64,000 nucleotides of DNA from Egibacter rhizosphaerae (GCF_004322855.1 NZ_CP036402.1:992001-1056000); one strand, 5' to 3'; numbered from the stretch's first letter, positions 34,786 to 43,586 are shown. Made by a program: numbers and translations. The notes: generated by a model from the letters alone, not told the origin.

Positions 34786-36963
34786 TTGACCACCATCCAG
34801 ACCAGCGGCGCATCGTTCGCCGACCTCGGCGTCGACCAGCCCATCGTCGATGCGCTCGCCCGCGAGGGCATCACCGCACCGTTCCCCATCCAGGAGCAGA
34901 CGCTGCCGCTCGCCCTGTCGGGTGCCGACGTGATCGGACAGGCGCGGACCGGGACGGGGAAGACGCTCGCCTTCGGCATCCCGCTCCTGCAACGCATCGA
35001 CCCTGAGGCCCGCACCCCCAGGGCGCTCGTCGTCGTGCCGACCCGGGAGCTGTGCCTGCAGGTCTACGAGGACCTCGCGCGCGCGGGGGCGGGCCGCGGC
35101 ATCACCCCGGTGGCCATCTTCGGGGGTCGCGCGATCGAACCGCAGGCGCAGGCGCTGCGTGACGGTGCCCAGGTCGTTGTCGGGACCCCGGGCCGTCTGT
35201 TGGACCTCATGTCCCGGGGTGCGCTCACATTGCGCGATGTGCGAGGGCTCGTCCTCGACGAGGCCGACGAGATGCTCGACATGGGTTTCCTGCCCGATGT
35301 CGAGCAGCTCGTGCAGGCGTGTCCGACCGACCGGCAGACGTTGTTGTTCAGCGCGACGATGCCCTCCGAGGTCGTCGGATTGGCGCGCCGCTACATGTCC
35401 AAGCCGACGTTCATGCGCGCGGACGTCGAGGAGGCACAGGTCGCGCCCGCGACCGATCAGTACTTCCTGTCCTGTCACCGTCTCGACAAGCCGGCGGTCC
35501 TGGCACGGATCCTCGACGCGCCCGGCCGGGGCCTCGCCCTCGTGTTCACCCGCACCAAGCGCATGGCCGACACGCTGGTCGACGAACTGGCGCAGCACGG
35601 CAAGCAGGCCGAGGCGATCCATTCCAATCTCCGCCAGGAGGCACGGGAGCGGACGCTGCAGAAGTTCCGGGACGGGAAGATCGACGTGCTGTGCGCGACC
35701 GAGGTCGCGGCTCGCGGCCTCGACATCCCCGAGGTCACGCACGTCGTCAACTACGACTGCCCCGACGACGAGAAGATGTATCTGCATCGGATCGGGCGCA
35801 CGGGACGGGCAGGCGCGGCGGGGGTCGCGGTCACGCTCGCGGTGTGGAACGAACTCGCCCGGGTCGAGGTCATCAAGAAGGCCTTGGGGGTGGACACCCC
35901 GACGCACGAGGTCTTCTCGACGTCTCCGGAGCTCGAGGCGTTGTTCGACCTGCCCCCGCGGCAGCAATCGACGCGTTCCCGTGGCAGCGGTGGCAAGCGG
36001 GCGGCCGAGCCGGACACGCAGCGCCGTGACGGCGGTGGCAAACGCGACGAGAGCGATGACAAAAGGGCCTCCGAGCGGCCGGGCGGGGCCGAGGAGCGGA
36101 ATGGGCGCCGGGGCAAGAGGCGCGGCGGCCGAGGTCGCCAGGGCGGCGGGGAGCGCCGTGGGGGCGAGCGCGACAGCCGCACCGACGGGCAGCCAGCCGG
36201 TCCGAAGGGGAGCGCCGACTCCGGTGCCGAGCGCACGCGGGCGCCGTCCGAATCCGGCACGGGCGAACGGCCGGCTGCGGCGGCAGGACGTGAACCCGAC
36301 GCCACCGACGAGACCCCGGCCCGAACCCGTGTACGGCGACGGGAGGTCCCCGGCCCCGACACTGGACGCGAGGCCACGTCCACCGACCGCTCCCGGGAGC
36401 GGGAAGCGCCTGCACCGGTGGACGACGTGGCGGCGACGCCGAGCCGCGAGTCGGCTCGCGAGGACGTGCACGTCGACGAGGGCGGCGTGCGTCGACGGGT
36501 GCGGCGCCGGGAGGCGCCCGGCGACGGCAGCGCGAGCACCGCGAGCGCGCCAGCGGCCCGCCAGCAGCGTCGCCGGTCCGAGACCCGCTCGAAGGCTGGG
36601 GATCGGGACGAGTCGGCCGGGCAGGCCGGTGTCTCGGCGCGGTCCGGCTCCGCCGGGGGCGACGGCTCCGCGAAGTCCGACCAGGAGCGATCCGACCAGC
36701 AGCGATCCGACCAGGAGAGGTCCGACCAGGGGCGCTCCGAGCAGGAGCGGTCCCGGGGACGGGGCGGCTCGAACCGCAGTCGTCGGGGTGGTCGCGGCCG
36801 CGGCTCCGGAGGCGGCAACGCTCGACAGGGCGAGCGAGAGCGGACGTCCGGCGGCGGTCGCGAGGCGGTCGATTCGGCGCCTGCCACACGGGACACGGCC
36901 AGCGCACGTGGCGACGGGCGCCCCGGCCTGTCGCGCCCCATGACGATCAACCATCTCCCCTGA
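34786..36963 (+). CDS. DEAD-box RNA helicase with long Arg-rich disordered tail
   Basis: 725 residues. The helicase core (about 1-380) has the Q motif SFADLGVDQPIVDALAREG with PFPIQEQTLP, Walker A ARTGTGKTLAFG, PTRELC, GTPGRLLD, DEAD (VLDEADEMLDMGF), SAT, and HRIGRTGRAG. The remaining 345 residues are low-complexity: RGG/GRGR-rich blocks, repeated RVRRRE(V/A)PG segments and five near-identical SDQERS units. Such tails bind RNA and favour condensate formation, as in CsdA/DeaD/RhlE relatives. The start is TTG 34786 with weak GAGAG upstream. A TACCCT box near 34637 predicts a 5' leader of about 140 nt, as often seen for cold-shock helicases. Confidence 0.9.
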   Translation: MTTIQTSGASFADLGVDQPIVDALAREGITAPFPIQEQTLPLALSGADVIGQARTGTGKTLAFGIPLLQRIDPEARTPRALVVVPTRELCLQVYEDLARAGAGRGITPVAIFGGRAIEPQAQALRDGAQVVVGTPGRLLDLMSRGALTLRDVRGLVLDEADEMLDMGFLPDVEQLVQACPTDRQTLLFSATMPSEVVGLARRYMSKPTFMRADVEEAQVAPATDQYFLSCHRLDKPAVLARILDAPGRGLALVFTRTKRMADTLVDELAQHGKQAEAIHSNLRQEARERTLQKFRDGKIDVLCATEVAARGLDIPEVTHVVNYDCPDDEKMYLHRIGRTGRAGAAGVAVTLAVWNELARVEVIKKALGVDTPTHEVFSTSPELEALFDLPPRQQSTRSRGSGGKRAAEPDTQRRDGGGKRDESDDKRASERPGGAEERNGRRGKRRGGRGRQGGGERRGGERDSRTDGQPAGPKGSADSGAERTRAPSESGTGERPAAAAGREPDATDETPARTRVRRREVPGPDTGREATSTDRSREREAPAPVDDVAATPSRESAREDVHVDEGGVRRRVRRREAPGDGSASTASAPAARQQRRRSETRSKAGDRDESAGQAGVSARSGSAGGDGSAKSDQERSDQQRSDQERSDQGRSEQERSRGRGGSNRSRRGGRGRGSGGGNARQGERERTSGGGREAVDSAPATRDTASARGDGRPGLSRPMTINHLP
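36676..36750. repeat. 15-bp tandem repeat in the helicase tail
   Basis: Five 15-nt units (TCCGACCAGGAGCGA and variants) encode SDQER, SDQQR, SDQER, SDQGR and SEQER in succession. In frame, so copy number can vary without breaking the protein. Confidence 0.85.
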
Positions 36964-37009
36964 GTCGTCGGCCACTCGGAGTCGACGCTGGTCGCTACCG
37001 GGTAACCGA

Positions 37010-38047
37010 TCACCACTCAGCCACGGAGGTGCACACGCCCGCCAGGTCAGCGTCGCCGTCCCCTCGCGCCGCGACGCACACCTCGGCCGAGCTGGCTCCC
37101 GGCTGTCGGTGTTCACCCAGAGCGATGGTCTCGAGCCCGACGGTCACGGGCCTGGTGGCATCGGCGGGCACCGTAACCGTGGGCGCGTCGTCCGGCCGCG
37201 GCCACCAGCGAGCCCGCCCGGCCACGACCCCCACATCGGCCGGATCGGGGAGTGCGAACTCGACGTCCTCGCCGTCGGTGGCACCGGGCGGTCCCTCGTC
37301 GGGCGACAGGGAGAGCTCGATGGTGCCGTCCCCGTCGTCGACCCCGGCGAGCCGCACAGGCGCTCGGTCCCCGGGCACCGGCTCCACCGGGTCGGTGCCC
37401 AGCAGGTCACCGACCCAACGCCGCTCTTCGATCGGTTCGGTGGCGCGCTCGGTGGCGTCACCGCAGACCAACGAGAGGGGCGCGTCGCTCTTGCGAAAGT
37501 GCGCCCAGGACTCCTGACCGGCCACGCTCGGGTCGCCTCCGACGAACGGATCGCCCGGCTCGGCAGCCTCGAAGCAGACGATGCCCTCCGCGATCGTTGA
37601 CGGCAGGGGCCCACCCACCGCCACGCTCGAGTCAGCAGGTGCCAGCGCGACCGGCGTTCTCGGCGGCTCGGCGTAAACGACCTCTCCCCGCTCGTACGGC
37701 AGGTCGAACGGGCGAGCGATGAGCGTCACCCCGTCGGTCGTGGTGGGCATCCGGTCGTCATCGGGCAACGCGATGAGCACCGGTTGCGACCCCCGGTTGG
37801 TCACCACGGCGTGCACCTCGGCGGACGCCCCCCGCGCCGGGAGGACCGGTTCGAACGCCACCTCGAGCTCGTCATGCACGTCCGCCTCACCGGCGACCAC
37901 CCGTAGGTGGCGCCCGTCCGGCAAGTGCACCTCGTCCGTCGGGACTCGCCGGTCATCGGTCTCGAGGATCTCGACGACCTCGTCGTCATCGCACGACGCC
38001 AGGGCCAGCAGGCCGATCAGCAGTCCGACCATCCGCTTCCGTCCCAT
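37010..38047 (-). CDS. putative lipoprotein
   Basis: 345 residues. Lipoprotein signal MGRKRMVGLLIGLLALASC with cysteine 19, followed by acidic DDDEVVEILE. The mature part appears to consist of beta-rich modules: LEVAFEPVLPARGASAEVHAVVTNRG looks like an Ig-like strand pair, and FDLPYERGEVVYAEPP and APVRLAGVDDGDGTIELSLSPDEGP follow. A pair of cysteines (IVCFEA, LVCGDA) and another near the end (VCVAARG, AGVCTS) may form disulfides. No family is recognised. The ATG at 38047 has GGGGGAG 4 nt upstream. It is convergent with the helicase gene. Confidence 0.6.
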   Translation of the reverse strand: MGRKRMVGLLIGLLALASCDDDEVVEILETDDRRVPTDEVHLPDGRHLRVVAGEADVHDELEVAFEPVLPARGASAEVHAVVTNRGSQPVLIALPDDDRMPTTTDGVTLIARPFDLPYERGEVVYAEPPRTPVALAPADSSVAVGGPLPSTIAEGIVCFEAAEPGDPFVGGDPSVAGQESWAHFRKSDAPLSLVCGDATERATEPIEERRWVGDLLGTDPVEPVPGDRAPVRLAGVDDGDGTIELSLSPDEGPPGATDGEDVEFALPDPADVGVVAGRARWWPRPDDAPTVTVPADATRPVTVGLETIALGEHRQPGASSAEVCVAARGDGDADLAGVCTSVAEW

Positions 38048-38171
38048 CGCTCCCCCACCCGTCGACTGCCGAATGGGACGTGCCAAGACGCGCAGCCGTT
38101 CCACGGCGTTCGCGATGTGACACCCAATGGATTCCAAGGGCGACGGGACCCGCCCCGCATACCACCGCCGC

Positions 38172-38969
38172 TCAGGCGTTCGTGGTGCCGGCCGCCTCCC
38201 ACCACGCGGGGTCGATGACGAGCCCAGCCAGGCGGGCGGCGAGGATCCGGTAGGCGGCCGCGCCCGGCACCCGATCGTCGTAGCGCAGGATCGACACGCC
38301 CTCGTGCGGAGCCTCCGCGAACCGCACGCTCTTGCGCACCGGTGGCGCCAGCAACTCCAGGCCGTATCGCTGTTGGACGTCGGCGAGCACGGCGCGCCCG
38401 TGGCGGGTGCGGCCGTCGTACATCGTGGCGACGAAGCCGGCGATGCCCAGATCGGGGTTGGTCAGTTTCCGGACGTCGGCGATGGTCTCGAGCAGTTGTC
38501 CCACGCCACGGTGGGAGAGGGTCTCGCACTGGATCGGGATCACGACGTGGTCCGCCGCGGTCAACGCGCTCACGGTGAGCACGCCGAGGGACGGGGGGCA
38601 ATCGATCACGATGGCGTCGTAGCTGACCGCGACCCCCGCCAGCTCACCCTTCAAGAGGAACTCCCGACCGGTGCGCTGCAAAAGGGCCACTTCGCCGCCG
38701 GCCAGATCGATGCTGGAAGGGGCGAGATCCGTCTCGGGATGTTGCCGGATCGACTGTGCGAGGGGGGTGTCACCCGCGAGGACGTCGTGCAGCGTCGGCT
38801 GCAACCCGTCCGGGTCGTAACCGAGGCCGAACGTGAGACACGCCTGCGGGTCCGCATCGACGGTGAGGACCGCCAACCCGCGCTCGGTCAATGCCGCGGC
38901 GACGGTGAGCGCGGTGGTCGACTTCGCCACGCCGCCCTTCTGGTTCGCGACCGCGTAGACCGTCGCCAT
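38172..38969 (-). CDS. ParA/MinD family ATPase without a ParB partner
   Basis: 265 residues. Deviant Walker A AVANQKGGVAKSTTALT (lysine pair Lys-x-x-x-x-x-Lys), switch I VDADPQACLTFGLG, and IDCPPSLGVLTVSAL. ParA ATPases move DNA or protein cargo by ATP-dependent dimerisation on the nucleoid. There is no parB, parS site or replication gene nearby; it is divergent from flgN, and ParA-like proteins in flagellar or chemotaxis loci position those machines, so a cargo-positioning job is possible. AGGAG precedes the ATG by 10 nt. Not MinD: the C terminus (PAWWEAAGTTNA) lacks an amphipathic targeting helix. Confidence 0.85.
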   Translation of the reverse strand: MATVYAVANQKGGVAKSTTALTVAAALTERGLAVLTVDADPQACLTFGLGYDPDGLQPTLHDVLAGDTPLAQSIRQHPETDLAPSSIDLAGGEVALLQRTGREFLLKGELAGVAVSYDAIVIDCPPSLGVLTVSALTAADHVVIPIQCETLSHRGVGQLLETIADVRKLTNPDLGIAGFVATMYDGRTRHGRAVLADVQQRYGLELLAPPVRKSVRFAEAPHEGVSILRYDDRVPGAAAYRILAARLAGLVIDPAWWEAAGTTNA

Positions 38970-39082
38970 CGCTGCCCCGCTCCTCGTGCCCCTCCGGGAT
39001 CGTGTCGCTCGACCACCCGAGCCTACCGGCCGCGCTCATCCCCTCCCCGTGAAGATCCCGCCGATCCACCGAACCTGCGGAT

Positions 39083-39108
39083 TAAGCCGGGGTCGACGGC
39101 GCCGACCT
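39083..39108 (+). promoter_or_regulatory. candidate sigma-28 promoter of the flgN-flgK operon
   Basis: TAAG (39083-39086), 14 nt, GCCGACCT (39101-39108), 7 nt before the flgN start. It resembles the sigma-28 consensus TAAA-N14/15-GCCGATAA. A sequence with the same spacing lies upstream of the fliA gene. Confidence 0.45.
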
Positions 39109-39115
39109 GGCCGGT

Positions 39116-39667
39116 ATGAGCCAATCAACCGCGTCCACGCCCCGGGGTGCGGGGGCCACGACCGGGCCGTACCCGGACCTCGAGGCCCTCGCCGACACGC
39201 TGTGGTCCGAGCGCCACGTCGTCGAGTACCTACTGTTCAAGCTCGTCACCGCCAAGCTGCTGCTCGCCGCGCAGGAGCGACGGTTCGTCGCGACGGCGCT
39301 GGACGAGGTCGAGCGGATCATCGAGACACTGCGCAGCGCCGAGGTTCAGCGTGGCTCCGCTCTCGAGGCGGTCGCCGCCGACTGGGGCACCGACGCCGAG
39401 GAGCTCACCCTCGCCGAGCTCGCCGCACGCGCGCCGGCCCCGATGGACGCGGTGTTCCGCGATCACCAGGAGGCGTTCGCCCGGCTCGCGAGCGAGATCG
39501 AGGAGACCGCCAACACGAATCGGCAGCTCGCGAGCGCCGCCCTGGGTGAGGTCCGCGCCACGATCGCCGCGCTCGCCGGCCCGACCGGGGCCAGCACCTA
39601 CACCGCCGCCGGCCGGCACCACTCGGACTCGGTGGCGGGGCCCGTCCGCCTCGACGAGGTGCTCTGA
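39116..39667 (+). CDS. flgN: FlgN-like flagellar export chaperone
   Basis: 183 residues, all-helical. Residues 25-150 show the FlgN pattern of long coiled helices (LADTLWSERHVVEYLLFKLVTAKLLLAAQERRFVATALDEVERI, AVFRDHQEAFARLASEIEETANTNRQLASAALGEV). FlgN binds the hook-filament junction proteins FlgK and FlgL before export, and here it directly precedes flgK, 1 nt apart. The N terminus is disordered. Assignment rests on pattern plus position. Confidence 0.75.
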   Translation: MSQSTASTPRGAGATTGPYPDLEALADTLWSERHVVEYLLFKLVTAKLLLAAQERRFVATALDEVERIIETLRSAEVQRGSALEAVAADWGTDAEELTLAELAARAPAPMDAVFRDHQEAFARLASEIEETANTNRQLASAALGEVRATIAALAGPTGASTYTAAGRHHSDSVAGPVRLDEVL

Positions 39668-39668
39668 C

Positions 39669-41117
39669 ATGTCGTTCAACGGGCTCCACACCGCGCTCTC
39701 GGGGATCCGGGCGGGACAGAACGGCCTGGACACCGCCTCCAACAACATCTCGAACGCCAACACCGACGGCTACACCCGCCAGCGCGTCGAGCTCAGCCAG
39801 ACCTCGACGATCCAGCGGCGGGGGGTCAACGTCGGGCAGGGCGTGCAGGTCGACGGTATCCACCGTCTGCGCGAGGACTTCCTCGACACACGAGCCCGCG
39901 CGACCGGCGCCGAGTTCTCCCACCAGGACACCCGGGCTTCGCTGCTGCAGCGGACCGAGGAGCTGTTCGCCGAGCCCGACCACGGCCTCAGCGAGACCAT
40001 GGGCGAGCTCTGGGACGCGTTCGAGGACCTGGGCAACGAACCCGACGACCTCGCCACCCGGGAGCAAGTCGTCGGCGCCCTCGAGACCCTTGCGGGACGC
40101 TTCAACGGGATCGCGCAGGGACTCGACCAGCTCGAGAGCGACACGCACGTGCGGCTCGACGGCGCGGTGGACGATGCCAACGAACTGCTCGGCCGGCTCG
40201 ACGAGCTGAACGACGAGATCAGCGCCGCCGGCGGCCGCCAGGTCAACGCGTTGCGGGACGAGCGCGACCTCGTCCTCGACGATCTGTCGAACCTCGTCGG
40301 GGTCGACGTGCAGGTGGCCGAAGAGAACGAGGACGTCGTCGAGGTGTCCATCGGCGTCGGGGGCCAGACCCTCGTCGACATCGAGGGTGTCCAGGGCGAG
40401 CTGGCCCTCGTCGACGACGAGGTCTCCGACGGCCAGTTCCTCGCGGCGGTCGACCCCGACAACCCGCCCGACGAGATCGGCGAGGGCGACGCGCTGACGG
40501 GCATCCGGGGCGAGATCCCCTCCCTCATCGGCTTCCTCTCCGAGCCCGGCCCCGGGGAGCGGGGTCTGGGCGACTTCCGCGAGCAGCTCGACGACTTCGC
40601 CGACGATTTCATGACGATGCTGAACGCCCAGCACAACGCGCCGGTCGAGGGCAACGACGACATCATCCACACCGACCTGTTGACCGGAGGGGAGGACGGC
40701 GCGGGCTCGTTGCGCGTCGACGAGGATCTCGATCCCGACCACCTCATCGCCGGCGAGACCACCGATCCGCTCGACGGCCGCAACGCCGAGGCGCTCGCCG
40801 ACCTGCGGGAGACGCCCATGAACGACGTCGACGTCGACGACGATCTGCCCGAGGGGCCAGCCGAGGAGGTGTACCGGAACATCGCGATCGCGCTCGGCCG
40901 AGAGACCCGCTCGGCGACCGAGGACGCCGACACCAGGGAGGGCCTGTACTCCAGCGCGGAGGTCGCACGATCGCAGGCCCACGACGTCTCGATCGACGAG
41001 GAGATGGTCGGTCTCATGCAGTTCCAGCGCGCGCTCGAGGCGTCCTCGCGAGCGATGACCAGCGTCGACGAGGCGCTCGACACCCTGATCAACCGCACCG
41101 GCCTGGTGGGACGCTAG
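39669..41117 (+). CDS. flgK: flagellar hook-associated protein 1 (FlgK)
   Basis: 482 residues. First hook-filament junction protein, exported by the flagellar type III system. N terminus SFNGLHTALSGIRAGQNGLDTASNNISNANTDGYTRQRVE region is the shared axial-protein D0 motif (here with NNISNANTDGYTRQ), followed by FLDTRARATGAEF; the C-terminal D0 helix reads VSIDEEMVGLMQFQRALEASSRAMTSVDEALDTL. The middle is notably acidic (DVQVAEENEDVVEVSIG, DEVSDGQFLAAVDPDNPPDE), shorter than in enterics. Start ATG overlaps context with the flgN stop (TGACATG). Expected operon: flgN-flgK-flgL. Confidence 0.95.
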   Translation: MSFNGLHTALSGIRAGQNGLDTASNNISNANTDGYTRQRVELSQTSTIQRRGVNVGQGVQVDGIHRLREDFLDTRARATGAEFSHQDTRASLLQRTEELFAEPDHGLSETMGELWDAFEDLGNEPDDLATREQVVGALETLAGRFNGIAQGLDQLESDTHVRLDGAVDDANELLGRLDELNDEISAAGGRQVNALRDERDLVLDDLSNLVGVDVQVAEENEDVVEVSIGVGGQTLVDIEGVQGELALVDDEVSDGQFLAAVDPDNPPDEIGEGDALTGIRGEIPSLIGFLSEPGPGERGLGDFREQLDDFADDFMTMLNAQHNAPVEGNDDIIHTDLLTGGEDGAGSLRVDEDLDPDHLIAGETTDPLDGRNAEALADLRETPMNDVDVDDDLPEGPAEEVYRNIAIALGRETRSATEDADTREGLYSSAEVARSQAHDVSIDEEMVGLMQFQRALEASSRAMTSVDEALDTLINRTGLVGR

Positions 41118-41172
41118 GCCGCTGCCCGATCCCGGCCCACCATCCCCACCACATCTCCGACGAGGAGCAACG

Positions 41173-42072
41173 ATGCGCGTCACGAGCGAGATGGTCGTCA
41201 ACCAGTCGGTCCAGCGACTGTCGAACCGCATCAGCGAGTACGAGCAGGTGCAGTCGCGGTTGGCGACCGGCAAGGACGTGCAGAAGCCGTCCGACGACCC
41301 GGCCCGTGCGAACCGCGGTCTCTCGTTGCGCGCCTCCGAGAAGTCGCGCGTCCAGGAGGCGCGCAACGCCGAGGACGCGATGAGCTGGCTCAACGTCACC
41401 GACAGCCAGCTGCAGAACACGATGGACAAGGTCCAGCGCGCCCGTGAGCTCACCGTGCAGGGCGCCAACCAGTCGGGCCAACAGTCGCGCGACGCGATCG
41501 CCGCCGAGATCGAGTCCCTGCGCGACGAGCTCGTCGAGATCGGCAACGAGAAACTGCGCGGCAAGCACCTCTTCGGCGGCTACACCGAGGGACCCGCGGT
41601 CGAGCGAGCAGACGCGGAGGACGAGGACTACGCGTTCCGCGGCAACGACGACGACGGGAACCCGCACGAGATCACCCGCCGCGTCGGGGAGGGCGAGCGG
41701 GTCCGGATCAACGTGACCGCCCAGGAAGCCTTCGGGAACGAGGACGACAACCTGTTCGCCGACCTCGATCGGTTGGTCGAGAGGCTGCGCGGCGACGGCG
41801 ACGTCGGCGCCTCACTCTCCGATCTGGACCGGGCGCAAGAGCGGATCTCGAGCGCGCTCGCGAGCACCGGCGCACGCACCAACCGGGTGGAGTCGGCACT
41901 GGACCGCTCCGACGACATGCTCTTCCACATTCGCGACGAGCTCTCGCAGGTGGAGGACACCGACTACGCCGAGGCCGTCATGGAGCTGCAGCTGCAGGAC
42001 ATGGGCCTGCAATCGACCCTGCAGGCCCTGGGTCGCGCGCTCCCGCCCTCGCTGGCGGGCTTCCTCCGCTGA
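41173..42072 (+). CDS. flgL: flagellar hook-associated protein 3 (FlgL)
   Basis: 299 residues. Second junction protein, flagellin-like. N-terminal D0/D1 helices MRVTSEMVVNQSVQRLSNRISEYE..., with SRLATGKDVQKPSDDPARA, the signature shared with flagellin, and the C-terminal helix VESALDRSDDMLFHIRDELSQVEDTDYAEAVMELQLQ. The central part is acidic (ADAEDEDYAFRGNDDDGNPHE). GAGGAG lies 7 nt before ATG 41173. Follows flgK after 55 nt. Confidence 0.94.
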   Translation: MRVTSEMVVNQSVQRLSNRISEYEQVQSRLATGKDVQKPSDDPARANRGLSLRASEKSRVQEARNAEDAMSWLNVTDSQLQNTMDKVQRARELTVQGANQSGQQSRDAIAAEIESLRDELVEIGNEKLRGKHLFGGYTEGPAVERADAEDEDYAFRGNDDDGNPHEITRRVGEGERVRINVTAQEAFGNEDDNLFADLDRLVERLRGDGDVGASLSDLDRAQERISSALASTGARTNRVESALDRSDDMLFHIRDELSQVEDTDYAEAVMELQLQDMGLQSTLQALGRALPPSLAGFLR

Positions 42073-42185
42073 AGCCCGGGAGGGGATCTTCCGGCGGTCT
42101 CCCCGGGGCACCGCTCGGTGACCGGATAGGCTGTGTGGACGCGCCGAGCGTGCTGCGGCACACCGGAGTCGACCAGGAGACGCGA

Positions 42186-42620
42186 GTGACGGTGGCGACC
42201 GATCCCGACACGACCGAACTGCACCTGGACGAGGGCCTGCTCGGCTTCAGGGATGCCCGCCGGTTCCGCTTGGTCGATCTCGACCGGGCCGGCACGTTCC
42301 AGGTGCTCGAGAGCCTGGATCGCGAGGATCTCTCGATCGTGGTGTGCGCACCCTGGGTCTTCTTCCCGGAGTACGTCGCGGACATCGGCGAGGACGAGGA
42401 GCGGTGGCTGGAGCTCTCCGATCCGAGCGAAGCGGTCCTGCTCACCCCGGTGGTCATCGACACCGACCAGAAGTCGTTCCACCTGAACCTCCTCGGCCCG
42501 ATCGTCTTCAACGCACGCACGCGGCGGGGCAAGCAGGTGGTGCTCGCCGAGTCCGGTCATCCGGCGCGGGCCACCGTCTCCCTCGACCGAGCCCTCGACG
42601 ACGTCGAAGGGTCGAGCTGA
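42186..42620 (+). CDS. fliW: flagellar assembly factor FliW
   Basis: 144 residues. FliW binds flagellin and, when free, binds CsrA allosterically and releases CsrA repression of flagellin mRNA. Visible: LDEGLLGFRDARRFRLVDLDRAG, FQVLESLDREDLSIVVCAPWVFFPEYVADI, EAVLLTPVVIDTDQKSFHLNLLGPIVFNARTRRGKQVVL, typical of the family. GTG 42186 was chosen with AGGAG 6 nt upstream; a TAGGCT box (42127-42132) precedes it. Its stop TGA overlaps the csrA start (TGATG), so antagonist and target are made in coupled fashion. Confidence 0.95.
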   Translation: MTVATDPDTTELHLDEGLLGFRDARRFRLVDLDRAGTFQVLESLDREDLSIVVCAPWVFFPEYVADIGEDEERWLELSDPSEAVLLTPVVIDTDQKSFHLNLLGPIVFNARTRRGKQVVLAESGHPARATVSLDRALDDVEGSS

Positions 42621-42871
42621 TGCTCGTGCTCACCCGCCGCGCCGGCGAATCGATCGTGATCGACGGTCACATCACGGTGACGGTCCTCGAGGCTCGGGGC
42701 GATCAGATCCGTATCGGGGTCGAGGCCCCGCGGGACGTCGCGATCCACCGCGAGGAGGTGTACCGCGCCGTCGAGGAGGAGAACACGGCCGCGGCGGCGA
42801 GTGCGGCCCGCGCCCAGGCGCTGCTGGGATCGAAGCCCCCCGACCTCTCGAACGACCGCGACACCTCGTAG
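42620..42871 (+). CDS. csrA: translational regulator CsrA
   Basis: 83 residues. Small dimeric RNA-binding protein which blocks translation at GGA motifs, classically that of flagellin mRNA. MLVLTRRAGESIVIDGHITVTVLEARGDQIRIGVEAP and DVAIHREEVYRAVEEEN match the family, with the RNA-contacting Leu4 and Arg residues (here DVAIHREEVY). A 25-residue disordered tail rich in Ala extends beyond the usual 60-65 residues. Overlaps fliW by its start codon, the common FliW-CsrA module. Confidence 0.95.
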   Translation: MLVLTRRAGESIVIDGHITVTVLEARGDQIRIGVEAPRDVAIHREEVYRAVEEENTAAAASAARAQALLGSKPPDLSNDRDTS

Positions 42872-42902
42872 CGCGGACCGGTCACGGAACGCCGTCCGCC
42901 CC

Positions 42903-43457
42903 TCAGGCACCCTCGTCGAACCTCACGGGATCGGGCGACCAGGTGCCGGGACCCGTCGCGCCGTAGCTGCTCCAGTCCCCCGCTGCTCCACTGCGCCTCG
43001 AGCCCACCGCCGGCGCCTCGGCCAGGGGAGCCTCGAGCTGCTTCCGGTGCTCCTGCACGAGGACGGCGGTCTCCTCGCGGACCGCGACGAGCCGTTCCAC
43101 GGTCGCGCGCATGTCGCGGTGCACCGCCAGGAGCGGGGCGCGCCATTCGGACGGCACTTCCCCGGCGAGGCTGCGCAAGGCGAGATCCTGGCCCGCGGGG
43201 AATCCGAGGCGGCGGGCCACGCTCTCGGCGACGGAGGCGCGCAGCACGCCCACGGTGCCGAGCTCCTCCTCGGAGGAGACCAGCTCCTCGGCAGCGGGCT
43301 CCACGAACCTGGCCTCCCCGGCCAGGACGATCAACCGCAGCACGACCGCCCGGTGCAATGCCCGATCCGCACACTCGTGTTCGCGCACGGCGAGACGGAC
43401 GAGCTCGTCGAGCTCGTCTCCAAGGTCGGGCACCGCGGCCTGGACGTGATGGCGCAC
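42903..43457 (-). CDS. helical protein in the flagellar island, possibly FlgN-like
   Basis: 184 residues. Residues 10-130 form long amphipathic helices (ELDELVRLAVREHECADRALHRAVVLRLIVLAGEARFVEPAAEEL, MRATVERLVAVREETAVLVQEHRKQLE) recalling FlgN/flagellar chaperones, then a disordered tail with SSYGATGPGTWSPDP. It lies between csrA and fliA on the opposite strand. I do not recognise it from sequence motifs; a chaperone or export role in the flagellar system is a contextual guess. Start GTG lacks a clear Shine-Dalgarno sequence. Confidence 0.5.
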   Translation of the reverse strand: MRHHVQAAVPDLGDELDELVRLAVREHECADRALHRAVVLRLIVLAGEARFVEPAAEELVSSEEELGTVGVLRASVAESVARRLGFPAGQDLALRSLAGEVPSEWRAPLLAVHRDMRATVERLVAVREETAVLVQEHRKQLEAPLAEAPAVGSRRSGAAGDWSSYGATGPGTWSPDPVRFDEGA

Positions 43458-43560
43458 ATCGGGTCCGTCGGCTCCGGCGATGCCCGGTCAAGTCACCGGG
43501 CGGCCCGGCCCACAGCGATGGCCCCGTGCGCGCGCCAGGCGCGCTCGAGGACTACCCCTC

Positions 43561-43586
43561 CTAGTTATTCGGGACCAAACCGACCT
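43561..43586 (+). promoter_or_regulatory. candidate sigma-28 promoter upstream of fliA
   Basis: CTAG (43561-43564), 14 nt, ACCGACCT (43579-43586). The -10-like 8-mer differs by one base from that before flgN (GCCGACCT) and the spacing is identical, suggesting sigma-28 autoregulation. Confidence 0.35.
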
